NCBI RefSeq assembly: GCF_025567165.1
Contig: NZ_JAOQKC010000002.1
Coordinates: 124,001-188,000 of the forward strand
Reading direction: 5' to 3'
Source of the DNA: Laedolimicola ammoniilytica
GTDB taxonomy: Bacteria; Bacillota; Clostridia; Lachnospirales; Lachnospiraceae
Length of the DNA: 64,000 nt
Below, one piece after another: positions 32,820-41,986 of this stretch. Every line of letters begins with the position of its first letter. Position 1 is the stretch's first letter. A model generated the notes under the pieces. That model did no database searches. It was not told the DNA's origin and saw only the letters and a program-made list of their open reading frames with translations. Made by a program: the position numbers and the translations under genes.

Positions 32820-34028
32820 CTATTTCTCCTCAAACAGTTTGTCAATCAGCTCGTAGCCGTGCATCACTTCGATGCCGCTCGCCTGCGCTGCCTTTTCATT
32901 ATAGACACCCGCGCTTCCTGCGAAAGCCTTTCTGCTGTCATAGAGCAGATAGGGAATCGGATCGCTGGTATGGGTCCGCACACAAATCGGGGTCGGGTGA
33001 TCCGGCAGAATCATCATCCGGTAATCCTCGCCGGAGGCGTCCAGAGCTTCTTTCAAATGGACGATCAGACGCTGATCCAGATATTCGATGGCCTGGACTT
33101 TCCGCTCCACGCTGCCCTGGTGGCCCATCTCATCGGGAGCCTCCACATGGACATAGACGAAGTCATAGCCCTCTTTCAAAAGCACGTCTGCGGCCGCCTG
33201 GGCCTTGCCCTCATAATTGGTGTGAAGCTGACCATTGGCCCCCTCCACCTCGATATTTTTCATGCCTGCTCCCACGGCGATGCCCTTCAGAAGGTCTACC
33301 GCGGAAATCATGGCGCCTTTTTTGTGATTCTTCTCTTCAAAAGAGCTTAAAGCCGGACGGGTGCCCGCGCCCCAGAACCAGCAGGAGTTGGCCGGATTCA
33401 GGCCTCTGGCCTTCCTCTCCAGGTTGATGGGATGTTTTGAGAGAATCTCATAGCTTTTCTTCTGCATCTCCCGGAGAACCGGATCCGACGGCAGATGATC
33501 GCCCGCCTTCTGTCCCAACACATCGTGGGGCGGAGTCAGCTCTACCACGCTGCCCTGATTCCAGATGAGCAGATGGCGGTAGCTGGTTCCCACATAGAAA
33601 TGATAGGTATCATTTTCCAGTTCCTTCCGAACTGCGTCCAGCAGAATCGCCGCGTCCTCGGTACTGATTTCGCTGGAGCTGTGATCGATAATCGTCTTTT
33701 CTTCATAAGGCTCATCGCCGTCGGATACGGTAATCAGGTTGGTCCGAAGGGCGATATCGTCGGGCTTCATATCCACGCCGATGCTTAAGGCCTCCAGCGG
33801 GGAGCGTCCGGTATAATATTTCTTCGGGTCATATCCCAGTACCGACAGGTTCGCCGTGTCGCTGCCCGGCTTCATACCTTCGGGAATGGTATGCGCCAGT
33901 CCGATCTCGGACTTCTGCGCCATCTCATCCATGGTCGGCGTCGCGGCGTATTCAAGCGGCGTCTTGCCTCCCAGGGCCTCGATGGGCTCGTCGGCCATAC
34001 CATCGCCCAATACAATCACATACTTCAT
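32820..34028 (-). CDS. ApgM-like phosphoglycerate mutase family protein, probable homoserine kinase
   Basis: The protein has 402 residues of the alkaline-phosphatase superfamily, archaeal-type cofactor-independent phosphoglycerate mutase branch. The N-terminus VIVLGDGMADEP holds a metal-binding Asp, and the segment KPGSDTANLSVLGYDP holds the nucleophile Ser. Metal ligands lie in VHVEAPDEMGHQGSVERK and ILPDHPTP. It lies between hom and lysC with gaps of 6 and 2 bases and no thrB is seen nearby. Members of this branch are known to act as homoserine kinase in Bacteroides. The glycolytic name is therefore likely wrong here, and the threonine pathway role is inference from context. Confidence 0.88.
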   Translation of the reverse strand: MKYVIVLGDGMADEPIEALGGKTPLEYAATPTMDEMAQKSEIGLAHTIPEGMKPGSDTANLSVLGYDPKKYYTGRSPLEALSIGVDMKPDDIALRTNLITVSDGDEPYEEKTIIDHSSSEISTEDAAILLDAVRKELENDTYHFYVGTSYRHLLIWNQGSVVELTPPHDVLGQKAGDHLPSDPVLREMQKKSYEILSKHPINLERKARGLNPANSCWFWGAGTRPALSSFEEKNHKKGAMISAVDLLKGIAVGAGMKNIEVEGANGQLHTNYEGKAQAAADVLLKEGYDFVYVHVEAPDEMGHQGSVERKVQAIEYLDQRLIVHLKEALDASGEDYRMMILPDHPTPICVRTHTSDPIPYLLYDSRKAFAGSAGVYNEKAAQASGIEVMHGYELIDKLFEEK

Positions 34029-34034
34029 TGCTTC

Positions 34035-35252
34035 TTATCCCTCCACACGAATGCGGTTCAGGATGGCGTCGGTCTTCGCGGCGCGCTCCGCATACTCTGC
34101 TTCGCTTAAGCTGACCGTCACAAATCCAAACTCGCCCTCAACCCCTGCATCTACCAGATCCACCGGTCCGAACAGGGCCTTCATGGCCGCTGCATCCGCC
34201 TGGGCGTCGCCCTTCACGCGAACCAGAAAGCGTCTCTTGTCATCTTTGGTATCGCCCAGAACCAGCTTCTCATCGCTCCAGTAAAAGCCCAGATTCTCGT
34301 TCAGGTTCTTGCATGCGTCTACCACATCGGCTGCCACAGCGCTGGCAGTCGGAAGCTTTCCGGCTCCGCTTCCATAGAACATGGAATCGCCCAGCATATT
34401 GCCTTCCACGAAAATGACATTGAATACGCCGTTTACATTGTAAAGCGGGTTCGCTGCGTCGATGAGGAACGGCGCTACCATAGCGTAATATTTGCCGTCC
34501 GCCTCTTTTTTACTCATAGCCAGAAGCTTGATCACGCGTCCAAGCTTATCGGCATACTTGATATCCTCAGCGGTTACTTTCGTGATGCCCTCGGTATAGA
34601 TATCTTCAAAATCCACTCTCTGACCACTTACCAGGGAAGTCAGGATCGCGATTTTCCGGCAGGCGTCGTGGCCTTCCACATCCGCTTCCGGATTGCGCTC
34701 CGCATAGCCCTTCTCCTGGGCGTCCTTCAGGGCGTCATCAAAATTTGCTCCGCCGTAGGTCATATTGGTCAGGATATAGTTGGTGGTTCCGTTCAGGATA
34801 CCGCTGATTTCCACGATCTCGTCTGCGGTGAGACAGGTCTGAAGGGGACGGATAATCGGGATGCCACCGCCTACGCTGGCCTCAAAGAGATAGTTCAGAT
34901 TCTTATCCTTCGCGATCTGCAGAAGCTCCGCGCCGTGGGCCGCCACCAGAGCCTTATTGGAGGTGCATACGCTCTTTCCTGCCAGCAGACACCGCTTGGT
35001 AAAGGTATACGCAGGTTCCACGCCTCCCATAACCTCGACCACTACTTTTACCTCGGGATCATTTACAATGGTCTCGAAATCGTGAACCAGAACGGATTCT
35101 ACCGGATCGCCCGGGAAATCACGCAGATCCAGTACATATTTGACGCGAACCTCTTCGCCTACACGCTTGTCGATGGATGCCTGGTTGGTGTTCAGGACCT
35201 CTACCACGCCTGAGCCTACGGTTCCGTAGCCCATAACTGCTATCTGAATCAT
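34035..35252 (-). CDS. hom: Homoserine dehydrogenase
   Basis: The protein has 405 residues. The Rossmann motif is MGYGTVGSGVVE at 8-19, the core is KSVCTSNKALVAAHGAEL, and the catalytic part is SVGGGIPIIRPLQ followed by GILNGTTNYILTNMT. The C-terminal 70 residues (about 330-405) form an ACT domain for threonine feedback. It reduces aspartate semialdehyde to homoserine. It is preceded by the ACT regulator gene (39 bases) and followed by the mutase-like gene (6 bases). Confidence 0.97.
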   Translation of the reverse strand: MIQIAVMGYGTVGSGVVEVLNTNQASIDKRVGEEVRVKYVLDLRDFPGDPVESVLVHDFETIVNDPEVKVVVEVMGGVEPAYTFTKRCLLAGKSVCTSNKALVAAHGAELLQIAKDKNLNYLFEASVGGGIPIIRPLQTCLTADEIVEISGILNGTTNYILTNMTYGGANFDDALKDAQEKGYAERNPEADVEGHDACRKIAILTSLVSGQRVDFEDIYTEGITKVTAEDIKYADKLGRVIKLLAMSKKEADGKYYAMVAPFLIDAANPLYNVNGVFNVIFVEGNMLGDSMFYGSGAGKLPTASAVAADVVDACKNLNENLGFYWSDEKLVLGDTKDDKRRFLVRVKGDAQADAAAMKALFGPVDLVDAGVEGEFGFVTVSLSEAEYAERAAKTDAILNRIRVEG

Positions 35253-35291
35253 TTGTCTTTTGCTCCTTTTGTTAATCTTATTTGTGAACCT

Positions 35292-35735
35292 CTATTCACT
35301 TGCTAAGATCTTCAGATAATGGATGCCGGGCTGGCTCTCTATCTGATCGATCATGGACGATACATCCCCCGTGGTCGGCAGAATATCCACCGTCAGGGTC
35401 AGGGAGGCCACGCCGTTGATCGGAATGGTCTGATGAATCGTCAGCACATTGCCCTTATAATCCGCAATGGTTTTTAAGACCAGGGACAGAAGTCCCGGCT
35501 CGTCGTCCATCTGCAATACAAAGGTGATGCTTTTTCCCTTGGAATTGTCATGGAAGGGAAAAATATCATCCTTATATTTATAGAAGGAGCTCCGACTGAT
35601 ACCCACCCGGTCTGTGGCCTCCTGCACGGTAATGGCCTTGGAAGAGTCCAGAAGACGCTTAGCCTCCACCACCTTCAGAAGCACCTCGGGGACTGCCTTC
35701 TGTGTGACTACAAAATACTTGCTTTTTTCTGACAT
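35292..35735 (-). CDS. ACT domain protein (UPF0735/PheB-like)
   Basis: The protein has 147 residues. An N-terminal helix-turn-helix (ITVQEATDRVGISRSSFYKYKDDIFPF, about 35-65) is followed by an ACT domain (LSLVLKTIADYKGNVLTIHQTIPINGVASLTLTVDI). This HTH-ACT family is often encoded beside hom and is thought to be an amino-acid-responsive regulator. It is the first gene of the hom operon and has a good promoter (35799-35827). It may regulate its own operon, but this is not proven. Confidence 0.88.
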   Translation of the reverse strand: MSEKSKYFVVTQKAVPEVLLKVVEAKRLLDSSKAITVQEATDRVGISRSSFYKYKDDIFPFHDNSKGKSITFVLQMDDEPGLLSLVLKTIADYKGNVLTIHQTIPINGVASLTLTVDILPTTGDVSSMIDQIESQPGIHYLKILASE

Positions 35736-35798
35736 CTTTTCCCTCCATGTTCGTTATCCAGAAACACTTGTATGTCTGTCGTGGATTAAACTGTTAGA

Positions 35799-35827
35799 AT
35801 CGTATCACACAATACAAAAGATTGCAA
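35799..35827 (-). promoter_or_regulatory. Promoter of the ACT-hom-apgM-lysC operon
   Basis: On minus, TTGCAA (35822-35827), a 17-base spacer and TACGAT (35799-35804), about 65 bases before the ACT gene. I saw no T-box or riboswitch fold in the short leader. Confidence 0.7.
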
Positions 35828-35829
35828 GT

Positions 35830-35866
35830 AAAAGGATGTAGAAAATTCTTACGAATTTCCTACATC
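35830..35866 (-). terminator. Terminator after prfB
   Basis: GATGTAGAAAATTC (35835-35848) pairs with GAATTTCCTACATC (35853-35866) with one mismatch, then CTTTTACTT on minus. It lies 17 bases from the prfB stop. Confidence 0.8.
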
Positions 35867-35882
35867 TGAAAATGCGCATATT

Positions 35883-37002
35883 CTATTCTTCTTCCGGTTT
35901 CACCGTAATCCATTTCAGATACGCATTGATAAACGGATCAATATTGCCGTCCAGCACCGCGTTCACATTGCTGATTTCCTGCCCGGTGCGGTGATCCTTC
36001 ACCAGGGTATAGGGCTGCATTACATAAGAACGGATCTGGTTGCCCCAGCCGATGTCCTTGACCTCGCCCCGGATACCGGAGAGCATCTCCTGATTCTTCT
36101 GCTGTTCCAGCAAGTACAGCTTGGCCTTCAGCATCTGCATGGCCTTATCCTTGTTCTGGAACTGGGAACGCTCATTCTGGCACTGTACCACGATGCCCGT
36201 GGGCAGATGGGTGATACGGATGGCCGAAGAGGTCTTATTGATGTGCTGGCCGCCCGCGCCGCTGGAACGATACGTGTCGATACGTAAGTCCTCATCCCGA
36301 ATCTCCACATTGATATCGCCCTCGATATCCGGCATGACGTCCAGGGATACAAAGGAGGTCTGCCGCTTGCCCTGGGCGTTAAACGGTGAGATACGCACCA
36401 GACGGTGGACGCCCTTCTCAGACTTCAAATAGCCGTAGGCATTCTCGCCGTTGACCTGGAAGGTGACCGACTTGATACCGGCCTCATCGCCGTCCAGATA
36501 GTCCAGTACCTCTACGGTAAAGCCATGGCGTTCCGCCCAGCGTGTATACATGCGGTACAGCATACCCGCCCAATCGCAGCTCTCGGTGCCACCCGCGCCG
36601 GCGTTCAGCTTCAGAATCGCGTTGTTGCGGTCATATTCGCCGGACAGCAGGGTCTTGATGGTCATGGAATCCAGCTTCGCCGCGAAAGCCTCCAGCTCCG
36701 CCTGGACCTCCGGCACCAGATCCGGGTCATTTTCCTCATTGCCCATCTCGATCAGGGTCTCGATATCCTCATACTGCTGCTCTAAGGCGTGATAATCCTC
36801 TGCCTCATCCTTTAAGTTCTTCAGCTCCTTCATGCCCTCCTGGGACTTTTCGGGATCGTCCCAGTAGCCGGGAGCCTCCATCTCTCTCTCTAATTCTTCG
36901 ATTCGCTTTGCCTTGTTAGCCAGGTCAAAGTGAATCCCTCAATTCTACTAATGGTCCCTGATAGCCGTTCAGTGTATATTTAAACTGATCTAATTCTACC
37001 AT
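35883..37002 (-). CDS. prfB: Peptide chain release factor 2, with programmed +1 frameshift
   Basis: Translation starts at ATG 37002 (GGTGGG upstream) and reads 25 codons to CTT, then meets an in-frame TGA (36925-36927). Skipping one T continues as GAC CTG GCT AAC in the long frame to 35883, about 372 residues in all, the normal RF2 length. The SPF stop-recognition motif (VRISPFNAQG) and the GGQ loop (GAGGQHINKTSSAIR) are present. RF2 ends translation at TGA and TAA. The frameshift lets low RF2 levels raise RF2 synthesis. An annotation beginning at the internal ATG 36881 would lose the N-terminus. Confidence 0.96.
36924..36945 (-). promoter_or_regulatory. RF2 programmed frameshift site
   Basis: On minus: TTGAGGGATTCACTTTGACC. 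The slippery CTT-TGA-C is identical to the classical site, and GAGGG upstream serves as internal Shine-Dalgarno sequence, slightly further away than in E. coli. Confidence 0.9.
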
Positions 37003-37111
37003 TTTCCCACCTCTTTCTTTATACAATTCGCGTCTGTGCGCTATTTTTAAGTATAGCAAAGGGCGTACACGGACGCAAGGGAAATGTGCGAAACAGCCCG
37101 AAAATAGCCCG

Positions 37112-37143
37112 AAAAAGGAGCCCCGCCGGACGGCAAAGCTCCC
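37112..37143 (-). terminator. Terminator after the first glutamine synthetase
   Basis: GGAGC (37117-37121) pairs with GCTCC (37138-37142) with inner GCCG/CGGC pairing, and five T follow on the minus strand. It lies 25 bases after the stop at 37168. Confidence 0.85.
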
Positions 37144-37167
37144 TTTCTTTCCTATATTATGTACTTC

Positions 37168-39279
37168 TTATACCTCAAACATCAGGTCGCCGTAGGACGG
37201 CATCGGCCACATCTCTTTGTCAACGATCATCTCCAGAGCGTCAACCGGGGCACGAAGCTCGGCCATAGCCGGTACGATTTCCTCGTGGAAATAGTGTGCC
37301 AGTTCGGTTCCCTCCGGAACCTCCTCGGACTTCTTGTCAAGGTCCATCAGCTTCTGCAGGGCTACCTTGGTATCAGAAAGCAGGCCGCTCGTCTCAGCCA
37401 GAAGCTCGCTCTGTACGCTTGCCTCCGCGCCTGCCGCAGTTACGGAGTTCACGGTGTCTGCCAGAGACTTGGTGTACTTGATAACTGCCGGGATGATCTG
37501 CTTGCTTGCGATATCGATCATGGCCTTGGCCTCGATGTTAATCGCCTTGGCGTAGGTCTCATACTGAATCTCCGCACGGGATTCCAGCTCAGCCTTGGTG
37601 AATACGTGGAACTTCTCAAACAGACCGATGGCCTTGTCGGTGGTCAGGGCCGGGATAGCGTCTACCATAGACTTGATGTTCGGAAGTCCGCGGCGCTCTG
37701 CCTCCTCTACCCATGCGTCGGAGTAACCGTTTCCATTGAATACGATTCTCTGGTGCTCGGTCAGATATTTCTTAATCAGGTCATGAACCGCCAGATCAAA
37801 GTCTTCCGCCTTCTCCAGTACGTCGGATGCTTCCGCGAACGCCTCTGCCACGATGGTGTTCAGCACGATGTTCGGAGCCGCGATGGAATCCTTGGATCCT
37901 ACCATACGGAACTCGAACTTGTTGCCGGTGAAGGCAAACGGTGAAGTACGATTACGGTCGGTGGCGTCCTTGGTCAGATCCGGCAGGGTCTTCACGCCGG
38001 TCTCCAGCTTTCCGCCCTTCAGGCTGTGTGTCGCCTCGCCGGTGCTGATGAGCTGCTCTACCACGTCCTCCAGCTGCTCGCCCAGGAATACGGAGATGAT
38101 AGCAGGCGGCGCCTCGTTTGCGCCCAGACGGTGATCGTTTCCGACATCTGCCGCGGACTCACGGAGCAGGTCTACGTGTGTATCGACGGCTTTCAGGATG
38201 CAGGCCAGCACCAGCAGGAACTGAATATTCTCATGGGGTGTGGTGCCCGGATCCAGCAGGTTGATGCCGTCGTCTGTGGTGATAGACCAGTTGTTATGCT
38301 TACCGGAACCATTCACGCCTGCGAAGGGCTTCTCATGAAGCAGGCACTGCAGTCCGTGACGGCAGGCCACCATTTTCAGGGTCTTCATAACGATCTGGTT
38401 GTGGTCTACGGCCACATTGCACTCGGCGTAAATTGGTGCCAGCTCATGCTGCGCCGGAGCTACCTCATTGTGCTGGGTCTTGGCTGTGACACCCAGCTTC
38501 CACAGCTCCTCGTTGACCTCCTTCATGAAGGCTGCGATACGCTGACGGATATTTCCGAAGTAATGGTCATCAAGCTCCTGTCCCTTGGGAGGCATGGCTC
38601 CGAACAGGGTACGGCCAGTGTAAATCAGGTCTTTTCTCTGCAGATATTTTGCCTTGTCTACCAGGAAGTACTCCTGCTCCGGTCCTACAGACGGGGTCAC
38701 TCTCCTGGATGTGGTATTTCCGAAGAGACGCAGCAGTCTCAGCGCTTCTGTATTGATGGCTTCCATGGAACGTAAGAGCGGCGTCTTCTGGTCAAGCGCT
38801 TCGCCTGTATAGGAACAGAACGCGGTCGGAATACAAAGGGTTGCGCCTGCTGCATCCTGTCTTACAAATGCGGGAGAGGTGCAGTCCCATGCAGTATAGC
38901 CTCTCGCCTCGAAGGTTGCGCGAAGTCCGCCTGACGGGAAGGAAGATGCGTCCGGCTCGCCCTTGATCAGCTCTTTGCCGGAAAAACTCATCAGCACCTT
39001 GCCGTTCTTATCCGGAGCGCTGATAAAGGAATCATGCTTCTCAGCGGTCACGCCGGTCAGCGGCTGGAACCAGTGGGTGTAATGGGTAGCGCCCTTCTCG
39101 ATGGCCCATTCCTTCATCTCATGGGCAATGACGTCGGCTGTGGCCAGGTCAAGCTCCTTGCCCTCCTCGATGGTCTTTTTCAGCTCCTTATACACCTTCT
39201 TCGGCAGACGCTCCTGCATCACTGCGTCGTTGAATACGTTGGAACCAAAGATTTCAGCTACATTCGTAAATTCACTCAT
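37168..39279 (-). CDS. glnN: Type III glutamine synthetase, copy 1
   Basis: The protein has 703 residues from ATG 39279, with AAAGGTGGAG six bases before it; a GTG twelve bases upstream lies within this ribosome site. The length is that of the GSIII class (about 700), not GSI (about 450). Recognisable parts are SFPSGGLRATFEARGYTAWDCTSP, the metal-binding LRRLFGN...GPEQEYFLVD, NEVAPAQHELAPIYAE, HEKPFAGVNGSGKHNNWS and NRTSPFAFTGNKFEFRMVGS. It makes glutamine from glutamate and ammonia. A neighbouring paralogue (39496) is very similar. A terminator stands in its leader, so attenuation is possible. Confidence 0.96.
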   Translation of the reverse strand: MSEFTNVAEIFGSNVFNDAVMQERLPKKVYKELKKTIEEGKELDLATADVIAHEMKEWAIEKGATHYTHWFQPLTGVTAEKHDSFISAPDKNGKVLMSFSGKELIKGEPDASSFPSGGLRATFEARGYTAWDCTSPAFVRQDAAGATLCIPTAFCSYTGEALDQKTPLLRSMEAINTEALRLLRLFGNTTSRRVTPSVGPEQEYFLVDKAKYLQRKDLIYTGRTLFGAMPPKGQELDDHYFGNIRQRIAAFMKEVNEELWKLGVTAKTQHNEVAPAQHELAPIYAECNVAVDHNQIVMKTLKMVACRHGLQCLLHEKPFAGVNGSGKHNNWSITTDDGINLLDPGTTPHENIQFLLVLACILKAVDTHVDLLRESAADVGNDHRLGANEAPPAIISVFLGEQLEDVVEQLISTGEATHSLKGGKLETGVKTLPDLTKDATDRNRTSPFAFTGNKFEFRMVGSKDSIAAPNIVLNTIVAEAFAEASDVLEKAEDFDLAVHDLIKKYLTEHQRIVFNGNGYSDAWVEEAERRGLPNIKSMVDAIPALTTDKAIGLFEKFHVFTKAELESRAEIQYETYAKAINIEAKAMIDIASKQIIPAVIKYTKSLADTVNSVTAAGAEASVQSELLAETSGLLSDTKVALQKLMDLDKKSEEVPEGTELAHYFHEEIVPAMAELRAPVDALEMIVDKEMWPMPSYGDLMFEV

Positions 39280-39316
39280 AATAGACTCCACCTTTCTGCT
39301 TGTAATAGAATCCGAT

Positions 39317-39409
39317 CAAAAAAGGGCGTTCCGGCTATAACCGGAACGCCCTCGTTCACATCGCTTTCAAATATGCTAATACCTTACACCGCTTTTTTTC
39401 AAAAATCAA
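39317..39409 (-). promoter_or_regulatory. Leader of glutamine synthetase copy 1: promoter followed by intrinsic terminator
   Basis: A promoter-like pair TTGATT (39404-39409) and TAAGGT (39381-39386), 17 bases apart, lies downstream of the copy-2 stop. It is followed by a 12-base perfect stem (AGGGCGTTCCGG, 39323-39334, with 39341-39352) and six T. The stem ends 38 bases before the ATG of copy 1. Either it is the late terminator of copy 2 or, since the promoter is upstream of it, an attenuator of copy 1. Confidence 0.6.
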
Positions 39410-39495
39410 GTGTAAAATCATAAAACTTTCATTTTTTTGCAATGTTACAGGTTTTTTTCAATTTATTTTATTATTTTCTGTAAAATTGCATAATT

Positions 39496-41619
39496 CTATA
39501 CTTCAAACAGCAGATCCCCATAAGACGGCATCGGCCACATATCCTTGGCTACCAGCATCTCCAGCTTGTCTACAGGCTGTCGGAGGGCTGCCATGGCGGG
39601 AACTACATTTTCCAGAATATAAACAGCTCTCTCCCGGCCTTCTGCCGTGGCTGCAGCCTGCTCGGTCACTTCCGTTAAAGCCTTCAGGGCTGCCTTCGTG
39701 GCGGCCAGCAGGGATGAGCAATCCTTTAAGAGCTCGATCTGCACGCTGATGTTGGCCTCGGCACAGGCAGAACGGATCTGGTTGATGGAGGTCGCCAGGG
39801 CGGTGGTGTACTGGAGCACAGACGGAATGATATGCTTGCTGGCAATATCAATCATGGAACGTGCTTCAATGTTGATCGCCTTGGAATAAGCCTCGTACTG
39901 GATCTCCGCACGGGATTCCAGTTCCGCACGGGTGAAGACGCCAAACTTCTCAAAGAGCGCTACGGTCTTCTCTTCCGTCAGCACCGGAATGGAGTCCACC
40001 ATGGTCTTGATATTCGGAAGGCCACGGCGCTCTGCCTCTGCTACCCACTCGTCCGAGTAACCATTTCCATTGAAGACGATGCGCTGATGCTCGGAAGCAT
40101 ACTGCTTAATCAGGTCGTGAACAGCCAGGTCAAAGTCTTCCGCCTTCTCCAGCACGTCGCAGGCGTCAGAAAATGCTTCAGCGGCAATGGTATTCAGCAC
40201 CACGTTGGGCTCTGCCACAGAATCCCGGGAGCCCACCATACGGAACTCAAATTTATTTCCGGTAAAGGCGAAGGGAGATGTACGGTTCCGGTCGGTGGCG
40301 TCCTTGGCGAAATCCGGCAGGGTCCGCACACCGGTGTGCAGATGGCCGCCCTTCAGGCTATGGGTCGCCTCGCCGGTGCTGATGAGCTGATACAACACAT
40401 CCTCCAGCTGGTCGCCCAGATAAACAGAAATGATCGCGGGCGGCGCCTCGTTGGCGCCCAAACGGTGATCATTGCCCACATCGGAAGCCGACTCCCGAAG
40501 CAGGGCCGCATGCTCGTCCACAGCCTTCAGGATACAGGTCAGCACCAGCAGGAACTGAATGTTCTCATGGGGCGTCTTGCCCGGCTCCAGCAGGTTGATG
40601 CCGTCGTCGGTGGTCAGGGACCAGTTATTGTGCTTACCGGAACCATTGACCCCGGCGAAGGGCTTCTCATGGAGCAGGCACTGCAAGCCGTGAAGATAAG
40701 CCACCTTCTTCAGCGTCTCCATAATCAACTGGTTGTGATCTACGGCCACATTGCACTCGGCGTAAATGGGAGCCAGCTCATGCTGTCCCGGAGCCACCTC
40801 GTTGTGCTGGGTCTTGGCCGACACGCCCAACTTCCACAGCTCCTTATTCACATCCTCCATGAAATCCGCGATCCGCTCCCGGATCACGCCGAAGTAGTGA
40901 TCGTCCAGCTCCTGTCCCTTCGGCGGCATGGCGCCAAAGAGGGTCCGGCCCGTAAAAATCAGGTCCTTGCGTTTCAGATATTTTTCACGATCCACCAGGA
41001 AATACTCCTGCTCCACACCGACAGACGGTGTCACCCGATGGGAGGTGGTATTTCCAAACAGCCGGAGAAGCCGTAAGGACTGCCTGTTAATGGCCTCCAT
41101 GGAACGAAGGAGCGGTGTCTTCTGGTCGAGCGCCTCGCCCTTATAAGAGCAAAATGCCGTCGGAATATACAGAATCGCTCTGGATCCATCCTCGTCCTTC
41201 TTTACAAATGCCGGAGACGTGCAGTCCCAGGCCGTATAGCCTCTCGCCTCGAAGGTGGCGCGTAAGCCTCCCGATGGGAAGGAAGACGCATCCGGCTCGC
41301 CCTTTACCAGTTCCTTACCGGAAAACTCCATCAGCACCTTGCCGTCCGCCTTCGGAGCGGACAGAAACGCGTCGTGCTTCTCCGCCGTCGCGCCGGTCAG
41401 AGGCTGGAACCAGTGGGTATAATGGGTCGCGCCCTGCTCCAGAGCCCACTCCTTCATCTCATGAGCCACCACATCAGCCACAGCCAGGTCCAGCTCCTTG
41501 CCCTCCCGGATAGTCTGCTTCAGCTCCTTATAGATCTTCTTCGGCAGACGCTCCTGCATCACCGTATCATTAAACACATTTTCGCCGAAAATCTCGGAAA
41601 TATTCGTCTTCCCTTCCAT
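39496..41619 (-). CDS. glnN: Type III glutamine synthetase, copy 2
   Basis: The protein has 707 residues; ATG 41619 has GGGAGAGG upstream. All the segments listed for copy 1 are present (SFPSGGLRATFEARGYTAWDC, HEKPFAGVNGSGKHNNWSLT, TSPFAFTGNKFEFRMVGSRD). The two copies match over most of their length and differ mainly in the last 100 residues. A tandem duplication is likely, with separate control, because each has its own leader. Whether one copy is specialised cannot be told from sequence. Confidence 0.96.
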   Translation of the reverse strand: MEGKTNISEIFGENVFNDTVMQERLPKKIYKELKQTIREGKELDLAVADVVAHEMKEWALEQGATHYTHWFQPLTGATAEKHDAFLSAPKADGKVLMEFSGKELVKGEPDASSFPSGGLRATFEARGYTAWDCTSPAFVKKDEDGSRAILYIPTAFCSYKGEALDQKTPLLRSMEAINRQSLRLLRLFGNTTSHRVTPSVGVEQEYFLVDREKYLKRKDLIFTGRTLFGAMPPKGQELDDHYFGVIRERIADFMEDVNKELWKLGVSAKTQHNEVAPGQHELAPIYAECNVAVDHNQLIMETLKKVAYLHGLQCLLHEKPFAGVNGSGKHNNWSLTTDDGINLLEPGKTPHENIQFLLVLTCILKAVDEHAALLRESASDVGNDHRLGANEAPPAIISVYLGDQLEDVLYQLISTGEATHSLKGGHLHTGVRTLPDFAKDATDRNRTSPFAFTGNKFEFRMVGSRDSVAEPNVVLNTIAAEAFSDACDVLEKAEDFDLAVHDLIKQYASEHQRIVFNGNGYSDEWVAEAERRGLPNIKTMVDSIPVLTEEKTVALFEKFGVFTRAELESRAEIQYEAYSKAINIEARSMIDIASKHIIPSVLQYTTALATSINQIRSACAEANISVQIELLKDCSSLLAATKAALKALTEVTEQAAATAEGRERAVYILENVVPAMAALRQPVDKLEMLVAKDMWPMPSYGDLLFEV

Positions 41620-41778
41620 AGTCCTCTCCCTGTATTCTTTTTGTCATCTGTTACTATATTTCACAAAAATTTCTTTGCCTATTACTTTAACACGATTTTT
41701 TTCTGCTGTCGATATAAAATACCCTCGTTTTTTATTATTTCTGCTACTATCCGTTTATCACTCTATGAAGTAAATCCC

Positions 41779-41970
41779 TGCAAGAATAGCCTGGGTCCCC
41801 CTTGGGAACGTTAGCGAATTTTGCGTAGGGACGAGCAGGCTGGCAGCATCTGAAGGAGGCACTGTCTGAGGGCCTTTAGGCCCGAGTTTGCCGGTCAGAT
41901 GCGTATAAGCCGCCTGCGAGGAGTAGCAAAATCCGCGTTGTTCCCAAGGGGGACCCAGGCTATTCTTGCA
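41779..41970. repeat. 192-bp element with perfect 31-bp inverted ends
   Basis: The arm at 41779-41809 (TGCAAGAATAGCCTGGGTCC and on) is the exact complement of 41940-41970. Between the arms, further pairs nest: GCGAATTTTGC with GCAAAATCCGC, GCAGGC with GCCTGC, GCATCTGA with TCAGATGC, GGGCCT with AGGCCC. The whole would fold as one long hairpin on either strand. It lies between glnN copy 2 and the lipid kinase. A MITE-like or REP-like interspersed repeat is the best guess. A 72-codon frame across it is not supported as a gene. Confidence 0.8.
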
Positions 41971-41986
41971 GTTCACTATTTAAATC

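Noticed and set aside
35736..35882. T-box or riboswitch in front of the hom operon
   Set aside because: The leader after the promoter is only about 60 bases. The one hairpin there is the prfB terminator on the other side of the promoter.
39832..41076. Plus-strand open frame of 414 codons opposite glutamine synthetase copy 2
   Set aside because: Antisense shadow of a recognised enzyme. A similar but broken frame lies opposite copy 1, as expected from shared sequence.
41758..41976. 72-codon minus-strand frame across the 192-base inverted repeat
   Set aside because: It consists of the inverted repeat and its loop. Both ends encode complementary arms and there is no ribosome site.
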